DNA of 26,606 nucleotides from positions 4,522,733 through 4,549,338 of the forward strand of contig NC_049993.1 in assembly GCF_000003815.2 (NCBI RefSeq). The letters are read 5' to 3'. This document shows, piece by piece, positions 18,301 to 26,500 of this stretch. Position numbers and translations under genes: made by a program. The notes under the pieces are model-generated. The model saw nothing but the letters and a program-made list of their open reading frames with translations, was not told where the DNA came from and did no database searches. Every line of letters starts with the position of its first letter. Positions within the stretch are counted from its first letter, which is position 1. Source of the DNA: Branchiostoma floridae (lineage: Eukaryota > Chordata > Leptocardii > Amphioxiformes > Branchiostomatidae).

Positions 18301-20138
18301 ATTCCTCACATAGACTAAACGCTAAAGCTTAAGTTGCCATGCATCACATTGTGATGCGTAGGCCCGGCACCCATCTCCGTTTTTAAGCCCTGGGGTCACA
18401 CATATATAGGTCACTACAGCAGGGGGCCAGTCCACCGGTAGTGAAGTGTGTTCAGCTTCCATACTCTTCCTCTTTGCAGAGAAAGAAGTATGTACCATTT
18501 TTAGAGTCTTTGGTATGACCCGGCTACAGCATCCAGTCTTCCTCGGTGGTCTCCCATCCAAGTACTGTCCGGACCGCACATTGCTCATAGACTACAGCAA
18601 CGTGACGTTTTGAATGAAAACATAGACGAAGGTGACACATACTCAATTGTTGCAACTGTCACTACATACTTTACTAAGTCAAAATATTTAACTTCGACAT
18701 ATTCATGGTTCAAAAACAGCCTAGAATGATAAGCCCTAAGACAATATGTTGTTTTTCCGGTTAGCCGACCGATCCTAGCAAAATATACATACATGAGCGG
18801 TTCAGTTCTATTAAAAACAATTCAAAACTGCCTTTTCTTAGTAAATCAAACGAATCTTATGAACAAGAAACATATCTTTATGATATAAATAACTTCGCAA
18901 ATTCGCAAAGCAATAACTCAGTTTAGAATCAGTAGCCACAAATTGAATATTGAAACAGGCAGATACTACAATATAGCCCCTGACCAGAGGTTTTGACCTT
19001 TCTGCCCAAAGCATGTTGAAGATGAATTTCACTTTTAATATGATGGAATGTTCTAGATACGCTAGTTTACGTAATGAGTTATTCATATTTCTCGAATCAA
19101 GTACAACGGATTTCAAGAGACTCGATGCTACAAACAGATTTATATATATCTTTAGATGTCAGAACTCCCATAATGCAAAAATTGGCAGATACATCAAGGA
19201 CTGCTTTGCTATTAGAAAGAATACCGAAACTAATGATTAGCCTAATCCATTGCAATACTATATTAAAGGATTATGTTAGCCCTTATTGTTATGTTAACTA
19301 AGTTGTTAAACTCTATCCTATACCTCTATTTTGTACTTTGTGTACTAGTTGTTGCCATACATTGTATCATGTACAATTGTCGTGCAATAAAGTTCTATAT
19401 ATTTTTGGTCGACTGAAAGAGCTGACAAGGGACATCAAATTTTTGATCTGAGTGATAAATGTTGTAAAATCGTTTTCCACATGCTCACCTCATTCGTTTG
19501 TATTGGAATATCGATGCAAATTAGAAACGAACAGCAAACTGTTGTATTTCAGTTTTACATTACTAAACAGAATTTGTTGGATCTCTTCGGCCGAAATCTA
19601 AAAAAAAGAGAAACTCAACCTACTAACTCTTTTTCACTATGCCTAATACTCATTTGAATAGAAAATACACGTCCTGCGATAATTCACAACCCCAAATCAA
19701 AGGACAACAAACATAGCCAGAAGACAATTATTGTTCTTGTGACACAACCTAGGAGACAGTTACGTAGCCGACATGACGGTAAGTCCCCAGACACTTTACC
19801 AGAGCATGAAAGGACTCTACGACTCCTTGTCGTAAAGTACATTTTCTCTTTTATGTCACGACCCACCCGAACGCTATACGTCCTAATATGACCTGCTGTG
19901 AGTCTTATCAAGATATCTAAGGAAAAGCGTTATCTATACAACATGGGTTTTATTGACAATGACTTCTCATCTACTTTACAACTGTAATGGTTAAAAGGCC
20001 AATGGTAATAACATCACTGCCCCCCCCCTAGGAAAACAACACCTTGTACTCACCGATGTTTAGCCTGTTCCCATGACAACAGCAGAGTATTGCCAGGAAG
20101 ATGATACCTGAGGGAGGGAATCCAGTGCGGCAGGTCAT
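9882..20138 (-). CDS. iGluR-B: ionotropic glutamate receptor-like gene, 14 exons, M4 end not found
   Basis: Predicted glutamate-receptor-type channel subunit. Exons: 20138-20054, 18074-17931, 17707-17453, 16986-16784, 16647-16594, 16227-15964, 15499-15395, 15228-15121, 15010-14830, 12680-12529, 12419-12268, 12067-11949, 11736-11554, 10134-9882. With homologous boundaries they give 752 codons plus two bases: signal peptide, ATD, S1, M1 (VWLTFVAAVVGVSLVM), pore loop, M3 with SYTANLAAFL assembled across an intron, and S2 up to GSPYRAEINQALMKM and DALTNR. Family length is usually 850-950, so M4 and the tail are missing. Oddities: the exon 4 acceptor has lost its AG, the glutamate-contact Arg aligns with Trp478, and the Q/R site is Cys576. 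Either a diverged receptor or a recently damaged gene. It lies upstream of, and in line with, iGluR-A. Confidence 0.88.
10270..11322 (+). repeat. Hairpin-headed interspersed repeat, copy 2 (full-length candidate)
   Basis: It starts with a hairpin (cctccatga-aatg-tcatggagg, 10276-10297), then ggttatattttacccagcgtt, a GT/CTGT microsatellite, and two to three modules of about 300 bases with gataactcaagaa, gatggat, ggccccctagc and tttgcataattaatgag. It ends with tttcatggagg (11308-11318), the inverse of the start, so the outer ends are an inverted repeat. It fills most of the last iGluR-B intron and has no coding frame. Confidence 0.72.
10318..10350. repeat. (GT)n(CTGT)n microsatellite
   Basis: A compound short repeat inside the hairpin-headed element, directly after its conserved head. 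Confidence 0.93.
11554..11736 (-). CDS. iGluR-B exon 13: gating motif and start of S2
   Basis: Acceptor cttctccag|cc, donor attcag|gtaatg. With the last base of exon 12 it rebuilds SYT-A-NLAAFL, the conserved gate. Continues with RSIRSLADLARQTDVPYGT and KNSQEEPFKTIGRYLDQNS. Confidence 0.94.
11949..12067 (-). CDS. iGluR-B exon 12: pore loop and M3
   Basis: Acceptor cctgcag|g, donor cactg|gtgagc. Encodes STFGAAVCQGQEFLPRSS, then GRVIVGAWWFVILVMVASYT. Against SLGAFMQQGCDISPRS of AMPA receptors, the Q/R site is Cys576 followed by the conserved Gln. The PRS..GRI..G.WWF pattern is well kept. Confidence 0.94.
12268..12419 (-). CDS. iGluR-B exon 11: M1 and cytoplasmic loop
   Basis: Acceptor tttcgcag|gta, donor ctctg|gtaagt, phase 0 to phase 2. 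Encodes VWLTFVAAVVGVSLVMAANG, then LNPYEWSKAAGREE (the PYEW motif) and VNSLW, split at the Trp codon. Confidence 0.92.
12529..12680 (-). CDS. iGluR-B exon 10: second part of S1
   Basis: Acceptor cttctag|tt, donor gag|gttcgt (weak at +3), ends phase 0. Encodes GMAMRTGYAGWEKVEYSIPI, then RTRGYFLTMKK and FMGPFSAE. In the family pattern PLTIT..RE.V.DFS the Arg contacts the ligand alpha-carboxyl; here the aligned residue is Trp478. Confidence 0.85.
12859..12967 (-). mobile_element. L1/Tx1-like LINE ORF2 fragment, downstream part
   Basis: KASWVPKLFFNPDWFTAC continues in frame from ...AHALTL of the upstream part once the inserted element and one acactt copy are removed. The frame stops at 12859. 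Beyond that the sequence resembles the iGluR-A intron again, so the fragment ends about here. Confidence 0.62.
12974..14351 (-). mobile_element. 5'-truncated non-LTR retrotransposon (Jockey/CR1-type LINE)
   Basis: 1378 bases on the minus strand. The open frame from about 14337 to 13396 begins INCGVPQGSILGPLLFLIYV; the catalytic box reads FADH, where active copies have FADD. Further motifs: TNQELEKVITWFETNKLSVN, KFLGVLIDDRLTWKPHI, YPYLIYCNIVWG, LQKKFLRIAT and KIWNDLPPSL. These are typical of the thumb and C-terminal part of Jockey/CR1-like reverse transcriptases. The fingers and the endonuclease are missing. A 3' UTR with an 82-bp tandem repeat and a CAAA-type tail at 12974-12996 follow. The six-base words acactt at 14357-14352 and 12973-12968 flank it as a target-site duplication. 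Confidence 0.87.
13100..13385. repeat. 82-bp tandem repeat in the LINE 3' UTR
   Basis: The word caataagg recurs at 13168, 13250 and 13332, exactly 82 bases apart, with matching surroundings (taattaatggt, aacaat, ataataaa, tagaaaatgataat). About three and a third copies. Confidence 0.82.
14352..14600 (-). mobile_element. L1/Tx1-like LINE ORF2 fragment, upstream part
   Basis: Frame with one stop: SFIWNGGPERVGRKTL, stop, NSVENGGLNLVNLYAHALTL. The FIWNG...R...L.....GGL.L.N pattern is the C-terminal region of L1/Tx1-type reverse transcriptase proteins. It is interrupted at 14351 by the Jockey-type element and resumes at 12967. The limit near 14600 is approximate. Confidence 0.68.
14830..15010 (-). 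CDS. iGluR-B exon 9: first part of S1
   Basis: Acceptor ctttgcag|agt. Encodes SKPFFMKKP, GYFVDMLEMLASRLNFTW and PRIIAAAESKKV. The end uses gtgg|gtcctc because exon 10 opens with two bases of a split codon. The segment that is usually DG.YG...G.WNGM is about ten residues shorter than in AMPA or kainate receptors. Confidence 0.8.
15121..15228 (-). CDS. iGluR-B exon 8: ATD to S1 linker
   Basis: Acceptor cagcag|gtg, donor ctg|gtaagc, 36 codons, phase 0. Begins VGTWTAED and ends GRHLRVYTGL. Confidence 0.87.
15299..15361. repeat. (AC)n(AG)n microsatellite
   Basis: A short AC run followed by about 25 AG units, in the intron between exons 8 and 7, in the same intron as the CA tract of iGluR-A. Confidence 0.95.
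15395..15499 (-). CDS. iGluR-B exon 7: end of ATD
   Basis: Acceptor tttctag|gac, donor aaacag|gttgac, 35 codons, phase 0. Encodes DSFLGYSGHVSVDSCGKRKN. Confidence 0.88.
15616..15793. mobile_element. 178-bp MITE with terminal inverted repeats and 9-bp target duplication
   Basis: The left end taatttccaagcaga and the right end (inverted) tagtctcaaagcaga match at 12 of 15 positions, and the inverted similarity runs about 60 bases inward (ctacggt, agtatcaaa, agccggcc). The nine bases gtgtccttt flank it at 15607-15615 and 15794-15802. The homologous iGluR-A intron lacks the insert. A 9-bp duplication would fit a Mutator-like transposase, but that is inference. Confidence 0.78.
15964..16227 (-). 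CDS. iGluR-B exon 6: ATD
   Basis: Acceptor ctgcag|gat, donor gag|gtaagg, 88 codons, phase 0. Contains SGALLTLLRPFPETPPPW and RTRLALDAVKLVSSLSPDL. Only a handful of base differences from iGluR-A over the first 210 bases, and the downstream intron edge is also nearly identical. Confidence 0.88.
16345..16435. repeat. Short dispersed repeat, partner near 17165-17250
   Basis: ggctatgtaagcgtt ... gtgaaggcaat ... ttgtatcaa recurs diverged at 17182, in the next intron of the same gene. About 65-70 bases; family unknown. Confidence 0.45.
16594..16647 (-). CDS. iGluR-B exon 5: ATD, 18-codon exon
   Basis: Acceptor cccaacag|gct, donor ttc|gtgagt, phase 0. It encodes AADMLLLTSQSRWIVTSF. Confidence 0.85.
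16784..16986 (-). CDS. iGluR-B exon 4: ATD, acceptor site lost
   Basis: The coding frame FYSSFKALLNEAGSRRLSMW through LMTSDELVGVILDK is intact and ends at a normal donor acaag|gtcaga. The start is placed by homology. Where iGluR-A has tttgcag|ag, this copy has tttgcaa|ag (change at 16987). The nearest AG, two bases in, shifts the frame and gives a stop after a few codons; the next one (ctacag) and the upstream atcag are also out of frame. Confidence 0.72.
17453..17707 (-). CDS. iGluR-B exon 3: ATD
   Basis: Acceptor ctccag|ct, donor tcag|gtgagt, 255 bases as in iGluR-A. It contains REQDQLHALILMTPLPSP and ALGWRETYVVYNKRS. Confidence 0.88.
17741..17768. repeat. (CTAT/CCAT)n microsatellite
   Basis: Seven imperfect tetranucleotide units in the intron between iGluR-B exons 3 and 2. 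Confidence 0.85.
17815..17875 (+). repeat. Solo head of a hairpin-headed repeat
   Basis: A perfect hairpin ttatctccat-gaata-atggagataa (17821-17845) followed by acttttgggtgtgtctgtggatg. It is close to the head at 10276 but has a different stem, and the rest of an element is absent. Confidence 0.6.
17931..18074 (-). CDS. iGluR-B exon 2: ATD
   Basis: Acceptor tactag|gt, donor caag|gtgagt, phase 1 to phase 1. It encodes VVHAGGEKDVLDAMTSSARS and ends TDCPLHQ. Its first third differs strongly from iGluR-A. Confidence 0.84.
18330..18590 (-). mobile_element. 5S-rRNA-derived SINE (SINE3-type), partial
   Basis: On the minus strand 18577-18523 reads ggtccggac-agtacttggatgggagacc-accgaggaagactggatgctgtagc. 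This is the second half of 5S rRNA: its internal promoter end (AGTACTTGGATGGGAGACC) and the closing GGGTGCTGTAGGC region, with a few changes. The 5' half of the 5S part is missing. The tail gggtcataccaaagact... to about 18330 would be the SINE body. No full 5S gene is present. Confidence 0.75.
18895..19240 (+). pseudogene. C-terminal remnant of a reverse-transcriptase element (frameshifted)
   Basis: On the plus strand, TQFRISSHKLNIETGRYYNI runs on as APDQRF, a stop, then CPKHVEDEFHF and, after a frame change, MECSRYASLRNELFIFLES. The order ..RIS.H.L.IE.GRY...R.C..C....EDE.HF...C..Y...R is a C-terminal zinc-binding region common in invertebrate non-LTR elements. The frame ends near 19240 and an aataaag word follows at 19386. 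Decayed. Confidence 0.6.
19241..20053. other. Intron 1 of iGluR-B, unassigned part
   Basis: The first bases up to about 19400 are probably the 3' UTR of the element before it. The rest shows no recognisable gene, RNA or repeat. Confidence 0.45.
20054..20138 (-). CDS. iGluR-B exon 1: start codon and signal peptide
   Basis: ATG at 20138-20136, frame MTCRTGFPPSGIIFLAILCC, a short signal peptide with hydrophobic core IIFLAILCCC. Donor atcg|gtgagt, phase 1. Joined to exon 2 it reads LNI-G-VV. The base triplet matching the iGluR-A start is GTG here, so the downstream ATG was chosen. Confidence 0.8.
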
Positions 20139-20640
20139 TGCCGCCACTCTACTCTTCAAGTATTGATGACTGGGGTCTGAGCGCTATGACAGTAGTGTGT
20201 TTATGTGTCCGAGCGCCGAAACTGTAGCCCTTTGTCGGGGCTACTGTCTTTCAAATTGCCAGGGATAAATAAGATATGCAGTATATATATATGTGTGCAC
20301 GACCATACCTTATCATAGATCTCTCACAGTGATAACACGGGTAATGGTCACAATTTCGCTTGAAAATCGATTGGTAGCATTCCTTCACATTAGACGATTA
20401 TCGTTAAAAAAGGGAGGATTTTCCATCCTTGTCCTTCTTTTATAAAATGTCATTAGTACAGTAAAAGCTTTCAATGAATGGCTATAACCTCGTTAAGATT
20501 ATAGGATGAGATTAGAAATGTTGTTTGCTCTACTGACTTTAGATAAAGTGGTGATTACAAGAAACTGTGTGAATCAACTCCGTGTCGCTGACCCATGGCC
20601 AGTGATACCATTCCTAAAACACAACTGTCAACTATTATTG
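20139..20640. other. Upstream region of iGluR-B
   Basis: Expected promoter region. ttatttat in minus orientation at about 20265-20272 is a possible TATA-like word about 130 bases before the ATG; there is also a TA microsatellite at 20280-20291. Neither is proof of a promoter. Confidence 0.3.
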
Positions 20641-21165
20641 TTATATTTCAGCCATACATAGTATGGTGAAATATATTGTATTCGTAATGTTTCTTCTTCT
20701 TTCTTTCTTTCTCCTGTCAAATCTTCAAAGTGATTCATCTCCGCCGTTCCTGGACCGAATGACCTGAAATTTAGCACAGGGGTAGAATGGGCCAATACCT
20801 TGATGAGTTTTTCTCATTTTTTTTATATCTGCCTCTAAAATGATTTTTTAAAGGTTGAAAGGTCATGTTTTGACCAAAACGGTATATTTTGGCCCCCTGT
20901 ACCCTGGTCGTACAATGGAATGGCCTGAAATTTGGTGTAGATAGGCATTAGATAGTTGGTAAATTGATCCAAGTAAAAGTTTTGACATACACTGCTTTAA
21001 AATGATTAATTTTGGCACTTTTCTGAGGGGAAATTTGTTTTCTTTTGGCCTCCTGACGTGACCTTCCGTGACCCCGCACAGAGCCCACACCTGTGCGCGA
21101 AGAGGGCGAAGGCTAATTAATATTCATAAGCGGGGCCCCACGATTCCGTATATACTGCAGTGTTC
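20640..21165 (+). repeat. Hairpin-headed repeat block, copy with tatttcagccatac head
   Basis: Hairpin tatatttcagccatac / gtatggtgaaatata (20641-20673), then a CTT-rich stretch, cctgtcaaatcttcaaag (20713) and a module with atctgcctctaaaatgatt, ttgaccaaaacggtatatttt, tagataggcattagatagttgg and gctaattaatattcataag. The first part recurs at 21621 (908 bases on), the second at 22836. Confidence 0.7.
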
Positions 21166-21290
21166 CCGCCAGAATTTTTTTCGGGGGCCGCCGAAGAACG
21201 CCGAAGGGCCCGGCCCGGTCCAGGGGCAGAGCCCCGTTGGGGGTCCCAGGGGGGCGAAGCCCGCCTGAAACTCTTGCACTTTAGGCTATT
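21166..21290. repeat. GC-rich insert with short self-complementary words
   Basis: A very GC-rich stretch (gggggccgccgaag, cccggcccgg, ggggcagagcccc, gggcgaagccc) in otherwise AT-rich DNA. The short stems gggc-aga-gccc and ggc-gaa-gcc suggest a mobile repeat end. Family unassigned. Confidence 0.45.
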
Positions 21291-21599
21291 CAGAACGCTT
21301 ATTGTATCAGTTTTTAGGGGCATTTCTGTGATAATCGCAGCAGTCACTTAACTTCTCTTCAGGAGTTTAGCGTAACAGTATTTCAGGTCAAACCGTCAAA
21401 GGCAACTAAAAACAAACTTTAACGTTAATGACTTCAACAGTACTTACAACTTTTGCCCGGTTTGCCATCCGAAGTTGAATCGCTAGCGATGGTATTTTCG
21501 CTGCGCTGTTTTTAGAAGGTTCCGTTTATCACGGAACTGCTGTTGTTTCGGAAATCTCACGGACTTATGCTTACAAACACGTAAATTCCTTACTTGTGT

Positions 21600-21960
21600 T
21601 TCTTCTTCTCCTTTCTTTCCCCTGTCAAATCTTCAAAGCGATTCATCTCCGTCGTTCTTGGACCGAATGACTTGAAATTTGGCACAAGGGTAGAGTGGGC
21701 CAATACCCACGTGTTTTTTTTTTTCATTTTTTGAAAAATGACTTTAAAATGATTTTATTTAAGTTCTTTTGCGATTTTCTGACCAAACTTTTCATTTGAG
21801 CCTCCTGTGCCCTGGTATTAAGTCCAAAGTACCCAAAATTTGGTATGGTAGTGCATGGTATGTTTACTTACAGGATTCCGTTATCATTTTTGGTTAAAAA
21901 CCACTTCAAAATGATTTATCGGGGAATTCTCTGCTCAATTCCTACGATTTGGGGCGTCAA
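21600..21960 (+). repeat. Second copy of the 20690 repeat part
   Basis: cctgtcaaatcttcaaagcg at 21621, followed by cattcatctcc-type words, ggaccgaatgac and gggccaatacc, parallel to 20713-20800. It drifts away after about 300 bases. Confidence 0.65.
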
Positions 21961-22015
21961 CAATAGAACGCATGGTCAACTCCAGCCAACCTGCGTGTAA
22001 ATCAATTAGCCGTTC

Positions 22016-22060
22016 AGCCAATCAGCAACTAGAAGCAACAGATTATGAATCTGATTGGCT
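22016..22060. repeat. Inverted repeat with perfect 10-bp CCAAT-type arms
   Basis: agccaatcag (22016-22025) and ctgattggct (22051-22060), separated by 25 bases that contain the smaller palindrome agattatgaatct. It could fold as a cruciform. Confidence 0.7.
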
Positions 22061-22255
22061 AAGCTTCGCGCGATATTTGGATCCGGCCATTTAAGATTTT
22101 ACGGGGGTCAGAGACATTCGTTTGACCGTATGATAGCAAATGCAAAGCATACAGGAATATACTGTAAAATTCTATAAAAACAAACAAATATTTCCAGACA
22201 GAGACATGGTATAAACAAGGAAAAACATATTCAGGTGGGGTGGGCCAATACCTTG

Positions 22256-22835
22256 ATGCTTTTTTTCCCATTTTTGTCATATCTGCCTCTTAAATGATTT
22301 TATTGAGGTTGAAAGGTCACCTTTTGACCAAAACTACTTTAAAATGCTTAATTTCAGCACTTTTTTTAGGTGAAATTGGTTTTCTTTCGGCCTCCTGCCT
22401 TGAACTCCAGCGACCCCACACACCTGCGGCAGCCTGCGCTTTGGGGAGAGTTAATTGAATTTAAAGAGCCAGCCAATCAGCGCCGAGAAGGCGAATGCTA
22501 ATTAATATTCATAAGCTGGCTTCCAATGCCGTATATACAGACAGAAACACATGCATATTACAGTATTACAGTGGCCATATGTCACCCTGTGCCCGGTTTA
22601 AAATTGTAGTTTGCGAGGATTTGGAGTTCAGACAGGGTCATTTTGAGTGGTAGCAGACGGTACGCATGCATTGAACGTTAGACTACAAGTCTATGTCGTT
22701 GAATTAACCAACATTTCGCATGGCAATATCAATCATTTTCGGCAGAGTTGAATTTGGTAGGGTTAGTTGAGACAATCGAGTAAATGTTACTTGGTGGAAA
22801 ACGCTCGAAAATTGGCCAGTTTGCGTTTAGTTTTT
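22256..22835 (+). repeat. Tandem duplication, first unit
   Basis: From about 22415 to 22835 it is nearly identical to 23095-23521 at an offset of 680 bases falling slightly to the right: cacctgcggcagcctgcgct, ttaattgaatttaaagagcc, gtatatacagac, ggtttaaaattgtag and ggccagtttgcgtttag. It lacks about 110 bases that the second unit has after ttgaccaaaac. Confidence 0.78.
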
Positions 22836-23525
22836 TTTTTTTCATATCTGCCTCTAAAATGATTGTATTGAGGTTTAAAGGTAATGTTTTGACCAAAACG
22901 GTATATTTTAGCCCACTGTACCTGGTATTACAATGGAATGACCTGAAATTTGGTGTAGATAGGCATTAGATAGTTGGTAAAATGATCCATGTAAAATTTT
23001 TGGCATAAACTACTTTAAAATGCTTAATTTCAGTACTTTTCTGAGGGGAAATTGGATTTCTTTCGGCCTCCTCCCGTACGTGAACTCCAATGACCCCACA
23101 CACCTGCGGCAGCCTGCGCTTTGGAGAGAGTTAATTGAATTTAAAGAGCCAGCCAATCAGCGCCGAGAAGGCGAATGCTAATTGATATTCATAAGCTGGC
23201 TTCCAATGCCGTATATACAGACAAAACACATGCATATTACAGCATTACAGTGGCCATATGTCACCCTGTGCCCGGTTTAAAATTGTAGTTTGCGAGGATT
23301 TGGAGTTCAGACAGGGTCATTTGTAGCAGACTGTACGCATGCATTGAACGTTAGAATACAAGTCTTTGACGTTGAATTAACCAACATTCCGCATGGCGAT
23401 ATCCATCATTTTTGACAGATTTGACTTTGGAAGGGGTTAGTCCTTGGGTTAGTTGAGACAATCGAGAAAATGTAACTTGGCGGAAAACGCGGGAAAATTG
23501 GCCAGTTTGCGTTTAGTTTTGATAC
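22836..23525 (+). repeat. Tandem duplication, second unit
   Basis: Starts directly after the first unit's ggccagtttgcgtttag plus a T run and ends with the same word. It keeps the tagataggcattagatagttgg segment, so it is the more complete copy of the family seen at 20820-21165. Confidence 0.78.
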
Positions 23526-26500
23526 GTAGGTTTGACAGTGGCGAAAATGATTATTTTCTCATCAATATTTCTCGTCATAATCATTTAAACTGTAAATCTA
23601 AACAATTGGCTTACATGTGCAATTTGTAAATGAATAAAGATCAGTACTTAAATTATGTGTAACTTATTGCTCTTCGTCAATAGATCAGCATTTTTTTTAT
23701 AGTGGCCATATGTCTATAGTGGCAACATTTCTCTCCCTGTACTGGAAAGAGCAAATGTAGTTACTTCTAGTTCAAAAGGAGCTTATAACGGTACTTAGAC
23801 CTAGTTGTTGTAGTGGAAATTGTTGAATGGTTTCATGTAATTTCATGATAAATATTTTCTGAATGGAAAGTGCGATTCTTTTTTTTCACTTTTGGAAAAA
23901 TAGAAGCTGCCGCGATTCTAATAACTAATTCGTTATGCATAGGGGCTCCTGTGAAAGTGTATATTCTTCCACATTGGCCCGGGGCATATTTGGCAAGCTC
24001 CGTTTTGACCTGGAATCAATTCACAATATTAGTTTCCTTTTTGGGATAATTTACTGTTAAAATGTTCCATTTTTGAGCAGGGGTGACTTGGAACAGTCCG
24101 ATGTTGCATGGGAATGGGTATGGCTGAAATATGCTGTATTTGCACCCAAGCAAATGTCGGCCTTTCTAGTTACAACTGTTATTGTTACAACTTACATAGT
24201 TATTTGTACTTCTGTATGTGCTGTTTCATAGTCATAGCCCATTCACTTGCTTAGATAATTCAATACATCATGCAGGCCCAAATCAGCTGGACGACGGGCA
24301 TGCTCAAGTCACCAAAAAGAGGCAGGTTTAACCAACGGAAACGTCTTACGGCGTCTTATCTCAAGCCATTACGAAAGCCAAGGCGTGAGAAAGGTGCCAT
24401 ATATAAATCTAGTTGTTCTCAAGTACTGGGTAACGTGTGTCGTCAAATGCAGAATCAAGTTTGTGATACATGTGAAATGTAAAGCACATTATAAAAGATA
24501 TATGACGGGATTTCTATGTGGTGTTATCACTATGTAATACATTTGTATATCAAAATCGACATGATACGTAACAAGTCTACATTTAGTTGCTGCTACGTAT
24601 ACTGTTTTAGTCACACCATCTCTATCATTGTAGCTTCCGTTTGGAAGACATGCACATTGTTAAACACATAGGCACGGCTTGATGCTGTGATCGTAACGGT
24701 CATTGTTTATTTCTCCCACAAAGACGAAAATAGCAGGCATAGCGCTAGCTGGCCTTGCACACTACTAAACACACTACGTCACAGACATGCGTTGCCGGAA
24801 AATCTATAATTACACATTCTGGCCGCGGCTGGACGAGCCAGGGTCACTAGAGGTCAGTCCTAGGAATATGGGTCAACATCATGGGAGCATCTCACAACTC
24901 AACAGCTATCATTCATGTCATCGTAAATATCAAATATCAATCCTCATAAGTTTAATGTACTTTTATTTGTATCATTCTCTACGTACATTTGAGTGTTTTG
25001 AGGTTAAGATATCTAGATGAAATGTTCATTGGTATATTCTTCTACGATGACACAGCCATGGGAACGTTCCTGGGATATCTTCTGTCACTTAGGGGTCGAC
25101 TTAACTTAAGAGGGCAGGTTTGTATGGGGAGGTTCGCTCAGCAGAGGGTGTTCGGAGCTTTATACTAAACCACGTGGCGGTTGTGTTGTATATTGAGCCA
25201 TCTGTCGGTCCGAAGTTATCGTTACCTGTGCGAACCGACTGGAAACGAGCTAGTTCTGACCGGCGAGATCTTCTTCCTCCATGTCATTGTCCCCTGACAC
25301 ACGATACAGCTGAGGACTATATTTATAATGTGATATGCAGCGCACGGGTCAGAGACGTGGGAGGAATTGAAAGTATTGCCGGGGCCAGGTTTAGTCCAGA
25401 CACCCGGGGGGAGCGGCGGTGCACTCCGATGAAGCGTCTATAAACTCATCTGAGGTTGGTGTAGAAAACAGTAGGTAAGGATTCTCTTCAGATGCTGTAG
25501 GTCACGCAGGTAGTGTGCCGAACGGGAGGGGGTATATTTCATAAGACACACACGTTACGATAAGCTATCGGAGCTGCAGTCTCAATCATGTACTACGGTC
25601 AGACTTGTCTCGGAAAATCTTACCCAGTCACAACACCGTATCTGTTCATTACGTTGTGAAATTGTTCAGAAAACTGTAAATGAGTCTTTTGTTTCGTTTG
25701 CTACTGATACAGTAGATGGCTAAAAGTACTACAAGCATTGCTGTCAGTTCTGCAGTGTTTCCACATCAGGTTTCAAAACCACTACCGTTGGCGATATTCT
25801 ATCCCAAACCGTCATGTACCAACATTCTTGTGGACCCTATTGCAATTGCGCATGTCATTTTGGCGATATTTGCCCGAATCTTTAACTTACAGAAGTTACA
25901 AAACGTTAGCTTTAGGAGAACGTGCACAAAACATGAGAGCTTGTGCGCACGGGCTTCAAACCTCGTTGAACTTCAAAACCTCCTAGTGACTTTACAAAGG
26001 GAGAGAAGAGATAAACAGGCGTCCCCTGTCACCTACAGTACAGGGGTTGAGTGGGGCGTGATCAACATGTTTGTTTGTCGCCGTGTTTGCCAGTCGTTTA
26101 TAGTGGACCCAGGATTCCAGAACGGCCGTGGCTTGAAAAATTCTAAACACAATCCTTTCCTTTTTGTTGCTTGGAGAGGTAACCTCCGGGGGTTGTGTAG
26201 ATGTTCTGTTAAAAGATGGAGAGTAATTTTGTGTAAAACACGTTCCGTCGAAGAACCTAACGGCCTCAGAGCGACAAAGGTCGGTTATCTTGGCATGTTT
26301 CCCAGGCCGACCCCTTCGTCACACTGCCCCAGTGTTCACAAGCCAAACTGACAGGCACTAGGCAAGCACAGCTATGCGTAAATAACATCTATGCGGAAAT
26401 AATGCGGAAAGAGTAGCAACTTCTATCACAACCTTTAAACGACTTTTGTCACGGGAGCGGACCTCTATGGAACGACTACGGAACAAATTACTTGCTTCAT

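Noticed and set aside
18523-18577. Functional 5S rRNA gene
   Set aside because: Only the second half of the 5S sequence is present, it has several changes, and there is no T-run terminator at the proper place.
18322-18588. 88-codon minus-strand open frame in intron 1
   Set aside because: It overlaps the 5S-derived SINE completely and is a by-product of that element.
25120-25443. 107-codon open frame on the plus strand
   Set aside because: No recognisable motif, no partner exon, and no conservation that can be judged from one sequence.
25716-26351. 211-codon open frame on the plus strand
   Set aside because: It is the longest frame not tied to a family, but it shows no domain, signal peptide, membrane segment or splice pattern. 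Its composition looks random and a frame of this length can arise by chance in 26 kb.
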